Below the pieces are notes generated by a model, which was not told the origin of the DNA, made no database searches, and saw nothing but the letters and a program-made list of their open reading frames with translations. The translations under genes were made by a program, and so were the position numbers. Positions 9,854 through 21,185 of a DNA stretch of 64,000 nt are shown here, piece by piece. The DNA is from Albifimbria verrucaria (lineage: Eukaryota; Ascomycota; Sordariomycetes; Hypocreales; Stachybotryaceae). The stretch is from contig JAHREC010000018.1 of the NCBI GenBank assembly GCA_020081605.1, forward strand, positions 6,807,160-6,871,159, read 5' to 3'. Each line of letters opens with the position of its first letter. The stretch's first letter is position 1.

Positions 9854-12800
9854 GGTGGTGATGATGGGAGTGATGAGAGTGATGAGAGTGATGAGAATGG
9901 TGTTGTTGCTGGTGCTGCGCTGTGCTGTGCTGTGCTGCGTTGTGATGGTGATGCTAAAATTTTACAAATTTCTTCCACTTTCAACCAAACGTGAGTGGTG
10001 TGCTGTGGCGAAGCACGTGAGCACCGACTTGACACTTAGACATGCAGCTGTCGGTCAGAAAATACTTGTTTAAAAGTGTCGATACAGCTGTTATGGAGGT
10101 ATTCATTCGACAGTTGGCATATATGCTCATAAATCCGCTCATGCCAACTGGAGACTCCGTGACAAAGTATGCCGCATAAATCCAGCATCGCTCAAATACC
10201 GTCTGGTAGCTATTACTGCCTTTATATGTCTCCTGCGAACTATTAATCAAAGCATCTCAAGGTTAGATTTAGCTATCAAGCTGCAATACGTGTCCCTTAT
10301 CACTTCGTGAGCTAGCCATGGAGCGTCCGTGGCTAGTCAGTTCAGACTGAATGCGATAATTGTTCTCAACCACCATTGTTCTATAACAAAGCTTTACGCC
10401 TTATAAGTAAAAATTACAATGATTCCGAATAAACGCGGTTGACCCATGTCTAGTTAGTTTGTACTTGTTGGTTCTGTCATCTCTTTCGCTGTTAAGAAGT
10501 TGGACGCCTAAGACAGTGGTCATCCTGCAGAGTAGCTCTGTCATTCTAGCATCAGACAGGACCGTTGAGCGACAACAAATAAAGTGTACTGTGAGCAATA
10601 ATCTGAGCTCTATAGCTCTTGTGTTACTAAACAGTAATAGTGTCTATGCGACAGCAATAACATGAGTGCGCAGACCTACAGCCAAGTGGACAGTGTGGTC
10701 CTGGTTGAACTGGAGGCTCTTCATTCATACCACATGTCGAACTTTGATCCCATGTTATAAAACCTTCCAATTGTTGACAGGTTGTTTATCGGAGCTTAAT
10801 AAATCGTTGATTGAGATGGAAGAGTCTGTCGAGTCGGGATATACACGAACCATTTGATAACTGACAGTTTATTTAGTAAGAGCGCTACGCTAGAACGATT
10901 TGACTATCGAGACACATTCAGAGCTCCTACAGACAGGCAACAAACCTCACACATGATGTCTTGAGAATTGCCAAGGTGGATAAGCTCGCTCGTCTGTCGG
11001 TAGCAAAATTTCAAGAAAGCCCACAGCCCATTCTGACATTCCTAATCCAGCGCCCCGACGAGTCGCAAAGCCAATGCCTTATACCAATTTCAAACGAAGG
11101 CAGTCATTGAATAGATAAATCAATGTGAGTGGATTAGGCAAACCCCATTCCAAGAGGTTATACTCTCCCCAATCGGGCCAATAGACAGACACCAAGAGTC
11201 CCTTGCAGGAAGGGCTCCACGCAACAAGGATTACACTTGCTTGTCTAGCAGAGCTAAAACACCCAACGCTGACCAGCTTGCCTAATTTAGCCATAGCGGA
11301 GAATTTGACTGGACAGGTAGGTAGAAAGGTGTGCATACAAGCTTTGTATTCAATCGGTCGGTCGCGTCGGGAAGTGTATTTCGATCGGTCGGTCGCAGTA
11401 TTCAGGAGGGTGCAGATCTGCTCAGTCAGCAAAATGTTAAGATGAGAGGGGCAAACTTAAGAAGATGTATCAGACGAAAGGGTGTAACATAGCCAGGGCC
11501 GTCTTGTTTCGTCTGTAACCCGCGGATGGACAGGAAGCTCGATGTCGTTCGGTCGGTCATCTACAGAAGATGAAGCGTGGTGGAGCTGCAAAGAAACAGT
11601 GAGTTTGTGTTGCAAATAAGATAAAATGCGTAATGCTCGTTGAAACTGTGCATCATAATGCCAGGCGAAATGTGAGACACTCTCGTCGTTTGTTTAATCG
11701 GCCGATCGGCCGTTCGGTCGTTTGGTCGTTCGGTCATTCGGTCGCTCAGTCGTTCGTGGGTAGCTTACCAGGAGGCGCCATCGGCGGATAACCTGCATCA
11801 ATACAATCAGCATTCTGCACTGAGAGGGAACAATAGGGAAAGTGAGTAACCAAATCAGGTCTGTTAAAGAGTTGAAAAGAACCCATACTTGCAGTGAGAC
11901 ACTCAGAACTCACTGACACACGATGGAAGATTTCAGGAATCGCGACGCGATGGTTGTTGATTAGACAGAATGGCTGTAAAGGGTGACAGAATAGACTCTG
12001 ACGTAAAAGTGACGAGGTTTGGGCGCTTTTGGGTTTATCTCAAGGTAACGAGCAAGTGTTGGGCTGAGCCAAGTATGGCGATGGTCGGAGAAACACGTTG
12101 CAAACCAGCACGACCGCGTATTCGCCTACCCTACCCTACATCACGATAATGGATGTGCCGAGAAGGCTGAAGCTTTAAAAGACTCGAATTAAGATTAATC
12201 ATAGTCGAGCACAGAGTTTAACAATTTAATCAATCTTTTCAGTTTAATCTACTTTTAATTTAATATTTTAATATTCTGTTACTTATCTCGAAGCTGAAAA
12301 TAGCGTCATGGACATTACTGTAGCCGGTCATGTCCGTGCCATAAAGTAATCGCAGAATACAATTCCAGTTACACACAAGCTAAAATTCCAAAAATACATT
12401 TTAAAAATCCCCAAGTCCTACGCTGCGTATAGTTCGCAATGAATATGCCTGGCATAATCATTTCGAGGTGTCAAGGGTGGGAATGGCTGCATGTCTTGCC
12501 GTTTGACAGAATGGGACCGTTTGACAGTATGGGACCGTTTTGCGGCGGTGTGAGTGTGGCTGAGCTGTCTCCATTCGGACCGTTTCCCGTTGAGGCTGAC
12601 GCTCCGTTTGGGTTAGTCATACAGCCTCAGCCTCAATGGTGAATGTGAGGCAAAACGGACGGGACTTGTTGAACACATGGGTACCTAACGTTATGTCTTA
12701 CACAGCAAAACACAAGCTTCACAAGTAATTTGAGAGTTATAATCAATTGTGAAATGAATTTATGGACACCCATAGTGCCTTCTAAGCTCTCCCCAAAACT

Positions 12801-13713
12801 GAAATGACGTCTTTTGTCGTCACCGGTATGTCCATACATAGACTTGACCCAAGAAACAGGGCACCTTGCAATCGCAGGTAAAGGCCTTATCCTGCTTGTT
12901 GAATCGCAGGCTGACATGCGCATACCATCGCTGAAAATGTTCTGTGTTTTTGGAGTATAGATCAACTGTCCACTCTTCCTGGTCAATCCGCTGAGGAACG
13001 CGACCGGTTTTCTGACTGGATCGGTCGCGAAAGGTGGGCGTGCGTCATGTTATGTATTTGATCCATCGCTTCAAGGTTGAATTACCTCATGAGCAGGCTT
13101 CTCAACGATTGACTGTCGAAAAGACCAGCATGTGCCAACTCTTTCTTGTTTGTTTGTATCTTTCGTAGGAACGAGCGTACCACAGGGGTTTGAGGCAAGT
13201 AGCACAAGTTGGACCGGCCGTACAAGGATGGGAAGAGTTGTTCGCAGGCTCCACGTTGTTTGAGTTGGGCACGATAACAAGAGCCGACCACGTCGGCTTG
13301 TTCGGCAGCACGCGCCCTTGTTTGTTTCTCGGTCGGTTGAAGATGGATGCTTTGCAGAACCAGCTGCTTGTACTATTGACCTGTAACTCACACAACGGTT
13401 AGCATGGCTCATATTTCAAGCGGTCAACTCAATACTTCCAACTTGTTGGCGGCGATGGACGTTATCCCAAATCTGACATTGCGACGCAGGCCTCGTGATG
13501 GCTGGTTGGAATTTGAAAGCGGTAACACATTTGCAGAAGCATCTGCGAATGCCGGGGAATTTGTTTAATCGTGGATGGGTTGCATTGCTGTGGTAGGAGT
13601 TCCCTTAGATGTAAGTGCAATGCCTACAACCTCCTTGGCATGCGCGGCCCACAGAAGACTGCCCATGATGCTTGAGGAATTGGCATGATTAACAGATCAC
13701 GGCAGCGATTGAC
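9854..13713. other. 3.9 kb gene-free interval with tetranucleotide tracts
   Basis: No coding region is supported. The first 200 bases are the presumed promoter of gene A, with AAAATTTT at 9956-9963. Patches of CGGT/CGAT tetranucleotide repeats lie at about 11354-11398, 11540-11552 and 11698-11757 (TTCGGTCGTTTGGTCG type). A short direct repeat of TTTGACAGAATGGGACCG type occurs at 12502-12540. Open frames here are short and lack protein-like character. Confidence 0.55.
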
Positions 13714-14280
13714 TCACACAAAAGGATTAATGCATTCAAACTCTGCTAAGTCTACCTCCATGCTCCCACCAGTAGCTTCGGACTCGGAAGTTTGGTTGTC
13801 GAGAGCTGTAGAGATTTCGACCGCTTCATTCTCGTGGTCTCGCGTGTTGGCTTCGTATTTGGCGACCCACGTATCGAGGGGCTTGGCGATGCCTTCAGTC
13901 GCAAAGTCGGGCACCTTCTGGTAGAAGGGCTTGAATGGCCAAGGTGGTGCATCTTTGTAGTCCATGTAATTACGAACTGCCGACCAGTCAGTGGGAGCTG
14001 AGTGGAAAGGGAGAGACTCACAAAAGTTACCCCAGGTAATGGCTTGAACTTGGGATCGGAACTGACTTGGTGTTGACCTCTTGATGCCCTGCTCGTAGCT
14101 GAGCTCGCAAACTCTGGTCTCGGAGTGCTTCATGAGTTGCTCGAATGCTGCAGTGCTGAACTGAGGCCGTAGATGCATAAAGTATGCCTTTAGCCACTCA
14201 AGCCGTTGAGACGCATCAGCCGGGTCGGCCAGATGCTCCGAGAAAGGGATGGGGAGCTTGTCTCGCCAATTGGATGCCAT
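13714..14280 (-). CDS. Gene B: unknown island protein, paralog of gene A
   Basis: Start ATG at 14280 (MASNWRDKLPIPF) was chosen over an upstream in-frame ATG at 14418 because it aligns with the gene A start. Exon 1 is 14022-14280, the intron 13977-14021 (GTGAGT donor, CACTGACTGG branch, GGCAG acceptor), exon 2 13714-13976. The intron can also be read through without a stop, but splicing gives GNFFRNYMDYKDAPPWPF, which aligns with gene A across the same junction. Shared features are WLKAYFMHLRPQF, AAFEQLMKHS and a Trp-Gly-Asn-Phe before the intron. The protein is about 173 residues and lacks the gene A C-terminal domain; it ends in an acidic, Ser/Glu-rich tail. No frame disruption is needed. 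Function unknown. Confidence 0.55.
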   Translation of the reverse strand: MASNWRDKLPIPFSEHLADPADASQRLEWLKAYFMHLRPQFSTAAFEQLMKHSETRVCELSYEQGIKRSTPSQFRSQVQAITWGNFCESLPFHSAPTDWSAVRNYMDYKDAPPWPFKPFYQKVPDFATEGIAKPLDTWVAKYEANTRDHENEAVEISTALDNQTSESEATGGSMEVDLAEFECINPFV

Positions 14281-15390
14281 AATCTGTAGAATAGCGATTT
14301 CGTGAGGGAGTGACGCGTTTGTTGTGTGGTAATGCTTTGTGGTCGGGGAGCCATTTGGCGATCCACTTGGATCAATCTCAAGTAGCATGTCGACAGCCGC
14401 CATGGCATTTCGTCTCAATTTTCACCCAATACAGCTGACGTGTAGCCCCTACCAAAAGGTCCAACTGTCTGTCGGATACAGTCAAGCAAATAACCCGGAA
14501 AAACCGTCATTCAATTCTCCGAATTTGGAGAAAAATACGAAGATTGTGATGCTGTCGTAACAATACGACAAACACCATCATCAAGAAGGCCTACTCTCTT
14601 CCACTCACTTATTCGTTGATTCATTCACACTTTCGAAAATTGCTGGCAACACCGGTGACCGGCCCGGCCGTTCGTAGCCAATGGACCTCTTGTTGGTCTT
14701 TCCGACACGCCATGTTTTCAGGTATTTCGATTCTCTGGTTGTCGCGACTGTATAATGACCTCGTACGTTTGACTGTTTGACTGTTTGACTGCAGAGTTTT
14801 GACTAATACTGATTCGTAGTAACGCAGTATTACTTTACTTTGTCTCGATCGATCGACGGACGAACGACTGGAAATTCGAAGCCACTGCGCACAACCCTAC
14901 ACTGTTCAACTTGATGGTTCCTTGGCTTGTTAGCCGACTCGTGCCCTTCTTCGTCTGTAATCGCATTGCAACCCTCCGACCGAACTCGTCGCGACTGAAT
15001 ACATGTTGGAAATTCTTTTAGCTGGGGTAGGCAAGCGCCGATGGTGGATGTAGAGGAACTTGTTACTTGATCGTTGCTCGCACGAAGTACTTGAAAACAC
15101 AGTACACTTGGTATAAAACAATGTATAATGATGATGGAAAAGCGTCCGGTTTCCTGGTGTAGCCTAGATTCGTCAGAAACTCTCAAGTCATGTTGTGTAG
15201 CAAATGCAACTCGCTGTTTGAAGTCCACTTGGAATGTCTCAACTAACGGGGCTTCTGCAAAGAGGATGGGACGGTAGCTTCAATCGCTTACAGGGCTCGC
15301 TATCTGGTCATTCGCAAGACGAAGCTGCGCTTTTGATGCTGAATCGAAGATATCAGTCGCGATACATGAGGTACTGTAGAAGTCGTGATA
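14281..15390. other. Gene-free interval between genes B and C
   Basis: The right part of the minus-strand leader of gene B is here. A run of CGAT/CGAC units lies at about 14844-14868. TGACTGTTTGACTGTTTGAC is a short direct repeat at about 14768-14792. No coding region is supported. Confidence 0.5.
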
Positions 15391-15394
15391 CTCA

Positions 15395-15555
15395 ATGTGA
15401 GCGGCCGCATGGGCCAGGAGTTGAAATTGCTCAAAGAAAAGCCTCGTGGGCCAGTGAAAGCCGCGTGGGCCAGTGGTGAAAGCTGCTCAAAGGAAAGTCG
15501 TGTAGGCCAATAATTGATCCTCGTGAGCGACGGCCGCATGGGCCACAGGCATAGA
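15395..15555 (-). repeat. GGCC imperfect-palindrome block 3' of gene C
   Basis: Read on the minus strand directly after the gene C stop: TGGCCCATGCGGCC, TTGGCCTACACGAC, TGGCCCACGCGGC, TGGCCCACGAGGC and again TGGCCCATGCGGCC, separated by CTTTGAGCA-type spacers. This resembles the blocks after genes A, D, F and G. Confidence 0.55.
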
Positions 15556-15558
15556 GGT

Positions 15559-16893
15559 CTAGTCAACATCACTTGGCTGAGTCGCATCCTCTATGGCCTG
15601 TTTCTCAGACAGCTCGGCGTAGGCTCTTGGATGGCAGAGAGCAAGCGCAGCTATACTGGAATGGATTTGGTTGCTGGTTTCCAGTAGCCTGGCCACATCT
15701 CCCTGCATTGCCATACGCTGGTCGGCCCATGGCACAGCGCATAGCGACGCAGCCTGGGCCTGGTACAATTCAAGACCGCTAAGTTGATCTCCTAGATCTT
15801 GAATGCTCAGATCGGCCTCTTTGCATTTCTGCACAAACTGCCAGCGATCGTTGGCCTCGTCGAGAGACTCTTTGATGCTGGACTTGTAGAAAGGCATAAT
15901 GCCCACAGCATACCACTCTGCATCTGCCTGCATAGTGTCTGGCGGGTTGTTGCCGCCTGCCTCAATAGCATTGAAGCCAGCCTGAAACACAAGAGAGCTT
16001 GCGAGTGTAGTGACAAGCTGCTCCGCGATGGGTAATTGGCCAGGCCTCCACACTCGAATGGCAACTTTCCGAACCATTTCCACGTCGAGCCGTAGGGCAG
16101 CCAGGATGCTGATGGTAAGACCGAGAGGCTTGTTGATGGCACGGAGGTTGTAGTTCTTGTACCTCGCCAACCGGTCTCTGAGGTTGACCGAGCATCCAAC
16201 GTAGAGGGGCGACTGTCGTTGTCGAACCAAGCCAGTAGAGTCGAGCTTTCGAACTATGGAGCAACGGCTCTTGAACATAGCAAGCAAGGCGTCGATGGCG
16301 CCCGGGGCCGAAGATATGAAGAAGGCATTGGAGTCCGAGGACGTGTGCTTATGCGTGTCTTTACTCCCGTCGACTCTTTTGACCCAGTCAAGAAGACGAC
16401 GGTCATTGGTAGACAAGTTGGTGCCATCGGCTCGGACTCAGGAACCCTCGATGTATTCCTCCAGGCCTTTCACAAGCTGCTCCATCTCGACAAGGTTGAG
16501 GAATTCTCCCTTCATACCTATGCGAGAGAGTCCAATTACGTATATGCCGGCCCACCTGTCGCTTGAGTTGGGCTCAGGATACCATGGCAGTCTCTCTGTA
16601 TAGCCGTCGTAGGCCACCGTTCCTTTCAATATGGACACCAAGGCTTTATTAGAGATGAGCCAGAGTATAGTTAGTACAGTCCATCTGTCACCGGGGCCAG
16701 AACTCAGCTGCAATGAATTGGCCGTCCGCGGAATCGACAGAGAGACCTTTGCCAGGGTTTTCGTGGCTTCCGCTGCAAGCCTGGGCAACTCGAGGCCGAC
16801 ACCATACCGGGAGTCATTTTGGGCCGCCTGCAGCATCCGAGCCCAGGCTGGGCCGCCAACGTATGGGACAGTGATGGTTGGCTGCATGGTCAA
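15559..16893 (-). CDS. Gene C: possible GIY-YIG-like protein, interrupted by one stop
   Basis: Start ATG at 16893 (MTMQPTITVPYVGG). The frame runs 151 codons to a TGA at 16438-16440, then continues in the same frame to 15559, for 445 codons in all. Because both halves share a frame, a single nonsense change or miscall is enough. The second half contains SPLYVGCSVNLRDRLARYK, followed about 55 residues later by PIAEQLVTTLA and FNAIEAGG. That order resembles the Y-V-G, Arg, Glu and Asn landmarks of GIY-YIG nucleases, but the fit is loose. The first half has GIYVIGL and a Glu-rich helix. If correct it would be a DNA-cutting enzyme, a common cargo of selfish elements. Alternative: an unrelated unknown protein. 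Confidence 0.45.
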
Positions 16894-17165
16894 CTTTTTC
16901 TGTTTGACAATACTTTATGTCTCGATCTATCGTTAAGGCGGTTTACAACTGGCTACCTAACTACTCACAACCCTACCTCCTCACCTACCTAAGGTACTTA
17001 CATCAGGTACCTCACAGTTGAGGATGTTCCGAGATATTGTAACTGACAGACAGCTGTCAGGTCATTCTCTTTACGACTAACTCCTAGCAAGTACTTTGCA
17101 GCTGTCGATCAGTTAGTATCTCGGATTATTACGAATAATCCGTTAGCCCTACGTTTCCAAGGCAC

Positions 17166-17173
17166 AAAATTTT
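17166..17173 (+). promoter_or_regulatory. AAAATTTT box upstream of gene D
   Basis: AAAATTTT sits about 197 bases before the gene D ATG. The same eight bases occur about 190 bases before gene A (9956-9963) and about 105 bases before gene E (21748-21755), so it may be a shared promoter element of the island. This is inference from three occurrences. Confidence 0.3.
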
Positions 17174-17219
17174 CTGAATAGCTTCAAAAACTTCCAAAGC
17201 TTTCCTCTCTCACTCATAA

Positions 17220-17250
17220 CACACACACGCACGCACGCACGCACGCACGT

Positions 17251-17289
<39 letters not shown>

Positions 17290-17335
17290 GCACACACACA
17301 CACACACACACACTCTCTCTCTCTCTCTATCTCTC
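17220..17335. repeat. (AC)n/(ACGC)n and (CT)n microsatellite
   Basis: ACGC tetranucleotides, two runs of AC and a final CT run lie in the presumed 5' leader of gene D. Confidence 0.9.
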
Positions 17336-17369
17336 CCCCTCCTCTTCTCTCCCCCTCTACGACTTCACC

Positions 17370-17788
17370 ATGGCTCGCAGCCGAAGTCGTTCTCCTCGTG
17401 GCCCTCGTGGCTATAACGGCCCTCGCGGCTATAATGGTCCTCGTGACCAGACTCCTGATGGCCCTCGCGGCCGGAGTCAAACTCGCGGTCGGAGCGCCTC
17501 TCCCCGCGATGACCGACGCAGACGCTCCCCCGCCGGCCTGACCTGTGGGATAACATGCAGGGATTCCTGCATGCGATGGACCGGTTTACCCGCTCCCGCC
17601 GCTCCCACCGCTCCCACCACTCCCGCCGCTCCCCAAGCTACGATAGCTGGGATTCGGACGAGTCCAGAGGCCGTCGTTACCGGCGCCGTTCGCCCTCCCG
17701 CCGCCGCCGCTCCCGCTCCCGCTCCCGCTCCCGCCGTCGCTCCGATTCTCGCGGCCGCTCGCCTGTTCGCCGCTCGAACCAACAGCAG

Positions 17789-17820
<32 letters not shown>

Positions 17821-18155
17821 GCAGGCCGGTGGGTCCCTCGCGAGCCGCATTACCTTCTCGCAGGAAACACACCCTTATGGGTACCGAGGACCACCCCTCG
17901 AGGCCAACGGCGATCGGTCCGAGGGCTACGCGACGACGAGCTCACTATGAACGAGAGAGCTCGTCGGGAGAGCAACCGAGCTCGCCACCAACGCGAAGGT
18001 CGGTACAGGCCTAACCGACAGGCCCAAGCCCCAGCCCAGGGCAACAACCCTCGAGCCGACCCTGCCACGGCCGAGGCGCTCCCCGACCTGATTTGGCTGC
18101 TATCGTCGGGGAAGTTGGTGACGAGGTGTTGGAGGACATGGATTTCAACCAATAA
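17370..18155 (+). CDS. Gene D: RS-rich and poly-Q protein
   Basis: Start ATG at 17370 after a CT-rich leader. The N-terminus is MARSRSRSPRGPRGYNGP, with repeated GPRG(YN) and RS dipeptides. A one-base gap near 17541 links it to LWDNMQGFLHAMDRF, then a dense Arg-Ser region (about 17590-17780, SPSRRRRSRSRSRSRRR), about 15 consecutive Gln encoded by mixed CAG/CAA (17783-17822), and a Ser/Glu tail. The last codons, after one or two further shifts, read DLAAIVGEVGDEVLEDMDF then TAA at 18153-18155. RS domains typify splicing factors and nuclear RNA-binding proteins, but no RRM is visible, so nuclear or RNA-associated localisation is only inferred. The mixed Gln codons argue for selection on the Gln tract rather than simple repeat slippage. 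Confidence 0.6.
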
Positions 18156-18174
18156 ATGTCCTCTAGCACTCTCT

Positions 18175-18330
18175 TGGCCTCAAATGGCTTCACACCAACG
18201 ACGCATGGGCGGCCTTTATGGCTTACATTGGCACTGGCCTTTATGGCTTACACTGGCCTATATGGCTCACACACTGGCATCTACGGCTTACAAATTGGCC
18301 TTTATGGCTTGTAAAGCTAGTCTAATGCTC
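18175..18330 (+). repeat. GGCC-type 24 bp repeats 3' of gene D
   Basis: Six imperfect copies of a unit like TGGCCTTTATGGCTTACAC follow the gene D stop codon within 20 bases, in the sense orientation. Variants include TTGGCCTCAAATGGCTTCAC and TGGCATCTACGGCTTAC. Confidence 0.65.
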
Positions 18331-18363
18331 GACGTTTCACATAGCTGCCTTTTCGCTTGACAA

Positions 18364-18620
18364 ATGTTCGACTTTTGGCGGTATTTGGCTTGTCAAGAAA
18401 CAACCACCGATCGCTCAAGACGAACCACCTCGCGTCGGCATCCGACCACTCTACAAAAATCCCAGTGTCGACCACTCAAGAGACAACCCTGTGTCAACCG
18501 CTCAAGAGACATTTCCGTGTCGACCACTCAAGAAACAACCCCGTGTCGGCCGCTCAAGAAAAACTACCGCGACCTAACACATGAAGAGTAACCACATTGC
18601 GTTGACTGCTCAAGAAACAA
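18364..18620 (+). repeat. Degenerate minisatellite tract downstream of gene D
   Basis: Imperfect units of about 28-30 bp of the kind GACCACTCAAGAAACAACC with CCGTGTCG between them. They parallel the tract after gene A, whose minus-strand sense is also rich in TTGACAACCAC words. Confidence 0.6.
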
Positions 18621-21140
18621 ACTACCACTTACAACTACCTCGTGGCGAGTGCTTCGCAACCCCTTGTGTTGTACATCCACAGACAACTACCCCTTCTTGA
18701 CTGGCCAAGTACAACCAGCGCGAGTCGAGAACAACCCCGAGCCGGTCTTCAGACACGAGTTACGACTCCTCGTGTTGACCTCTACAAACAAGCTCCTCCG
18801 ACTGCCACTTTGGCCACTCAAAAATCACCTCTACTGCGCCATCCTTGGGGACGCGATCCCTCGTATCCCTCTGATTGAGACTCCTCAAAACCACCGACTT
18901 GTTCGTGACGTCCAAGACGACTCGTCATCTACCTTGTGCCATCTTTGGCTTTCACTTGCAATGCACTGCGCAACCAACACTCTACACACGCCCTAGCAGT
19001 CCCACCAAACGATACTTCACCAATGTCATCTCTGACGCGAGGCAAACGCATCTTTCGGACCAAACCGCGCGTCGAGCAACTCTCCGCGACGGCTTGCTTT
19101 GTCCGTGTGACATGTTATGCCTCCGACAATCGCTTGACACAGGGCTTCTTCCATCTGTCATGACATCAATTTCATGGTGCCTACTTTTGACGCTCTATCT
19201 TCTACAAGGTTGTCACACCGCTGTCAGTGAATCTTTGTCGAACCCGACAAGACAAGAGGCCGACTATGGCCAGCCAACTCTGACTATCTAATCACTTTCT
19301 CCTTGAAACACGCAACTATCTCTCGTCACAAAGACTGGCTTGCTAGCCTATCCAACCGATCATTGGTTCTCCCTCTGGTTGTCTCCGACGATCCTTCGTC
19401 ACAATGCAACATCGCTCCTAACCTCGCAATCGTAAGTATTTGTTTGTATCCTTCCAGAGTCTTGCATGAACAGTCATGAGCATTTCTCTAACCGTCTGTT
19501 GTTAGAACCACTTGACGGCTCAGAGCCTCACTGCCATCGTTCAACGCCCTACCGTCTCCGCAAGCCAGGGATGAAGTGGCATGTTCAGTACCTCCTTCAA
19601 TCCCGTGTGCCATCGTCCCCTTTATCAGAACCGCGCCGTATCCTCGTCGTCATGGATCTCAATGGTACAATTCTCTGTCGGCCAAGCGCCGACCCTTCCA
19701 CTTTATCGAGCGTCTGCATGCCCCCAGAAAGGATTACTGCCTCGGCAACTTCTACGTCGCCATCTGGCCCTCCGCGCGCCCAGACAACGTCGACAAACAC
19801 AAGTCTGACACAAGGGCCTCTGAATACAACAACCAATCCTACAGTACATGGTTCCATGTTCACTCGAAGTTGCCTGCAACTCATGGCTATGTGTTTCTCT
19901 CATACACAGTGGCTTACAACCCGTGAGGCCTCGAAGGACCTCTTCATTCTAACGCCCAAATTGGCTACGTCCACTCTGGGGCACCTTTTTTGGCATGCAA
20001 TCAACACCTGGCATCCACTCTGACTGTATCTATTTGAGCCTGCATCTGCTCCTACTACATTACCTCTACTACTACGACTCCAAGTCCATCTGACTTTCTG
20101 CTCTAACTCCAAGTTCACCCGATTTCATCTACTCTGACTCCAAGTCCACCTGAGCTCGTCTACTCTGTTACTCTGACTCTGCGTCGACTCGACTCAGATA
20201 CCACATCCGACCCCGTTTCCGCTCTGACGTTCGCTTTGCTTGCATCTGGTCCGGCCTTGCGTCCATTTCAACACTACATTTCGTCACATCGTCATATCTC
20301 TAGGTGGAAGCTCTTGCTTCTGAGGTCTTTTCTTACTTGAATGTTCATCAAGAAAGCACCAGACATGGCGTTCGTTTCTTCAAACCCCACTTACTCTTGC
20401 GTCAATTCTTCGTCGCAATGTCCTGCCTCAATGCTTGCCTCCGACGTTTGCGTATCTTCTCTGGCGTAAGTACATTGCCATGCCCTTCCACGATGTTGAA
20501 GATTGACGTCGCTAACAGTTTATAGGTACAATATCCTGTTTGCATGTCCATCGCACGGCTCATCGACTCGCGCTTCTTACGAGGCTTCACTCCACAGCGT
20601 CAGCTTCCGCATCCTGCAACTTCCTCATACCACATTTCTTAGCCATCGCTTTAGGGCAAGCCACGATCCACCAAACAACATCTTTTCATGGAGGATTCCG
20701 GCGCATACGAGTTCATGCCAGGAACTCTGCACCAAAGCTTGAGGACGTATTGGTTTGCATCTCGGCATCCTTCATTTCATCTGTTGCCAACGAAGAAAAA
20801 AAGGTTTGCAAGCCCTCCAAAACATGGTCATCTCTGTTGCTAACAAAGAAAACACAGGACGGGATGCGCAAGCCGTGCCAACACGATAAAAGCCGTCAAT
20901 CTACCAACCTCGTGGCCGCTGCGAGCAAAGCCAATCACGCAAGATTTGTAAGTCGTGCACAACATGGCCAATACCACTCTGAGTGTCCCGCAAGACTCAC
21001 AAATGGCAGGCATTATCACAATCAATCGACCAGTCCAGCGCATCGGACAGGCCAAATAAAAGACAAAACGATACGTTGGTAAGTCGGCTGATAACATTTG
21101 GAAACAGTCACACTAACTATTCATCAATTACTGACAGGAC
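18621..21140 (+). ncRNA. Putative spliced non-coding region downstream of gene D
   Basis: There is no persuasive coding sequence, yet several canonical introns read on the + strand: 19432-19505 (GTAAGT, TCTAACC, GTTAG), 20466-20525 (GTAAGT, GCTAACA, TATAG) and 21079-21137 (GTAAGT, CACTAACT, GACAG). A weaker one is 20948-21009 (GTAAGT, GGCAG). The sequence is C/T/A-rich with recurrent CTCTGACTCC words at 20060-20180. It may be a long spliced 3' extension of gene D, or a separate non-coding RNA. Transcript ends are unknown. Confidence 0.4.
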
Positions 21141-21154
21141 CAACTTCAAACTAA

Positions 21155-21185
21155 TCGGACGAACGACCGGACGGACGACCGGGAC
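21155..21185. repeat. CGGAC/CGACC tetranucleotide-like patch
   Basis: Short run of CGGACGAACGACCGGACGGA type sequence. Related CGAC/CGAT patches occur near 11355, 11700, 14850 and 25592. Confidence 0.6.
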
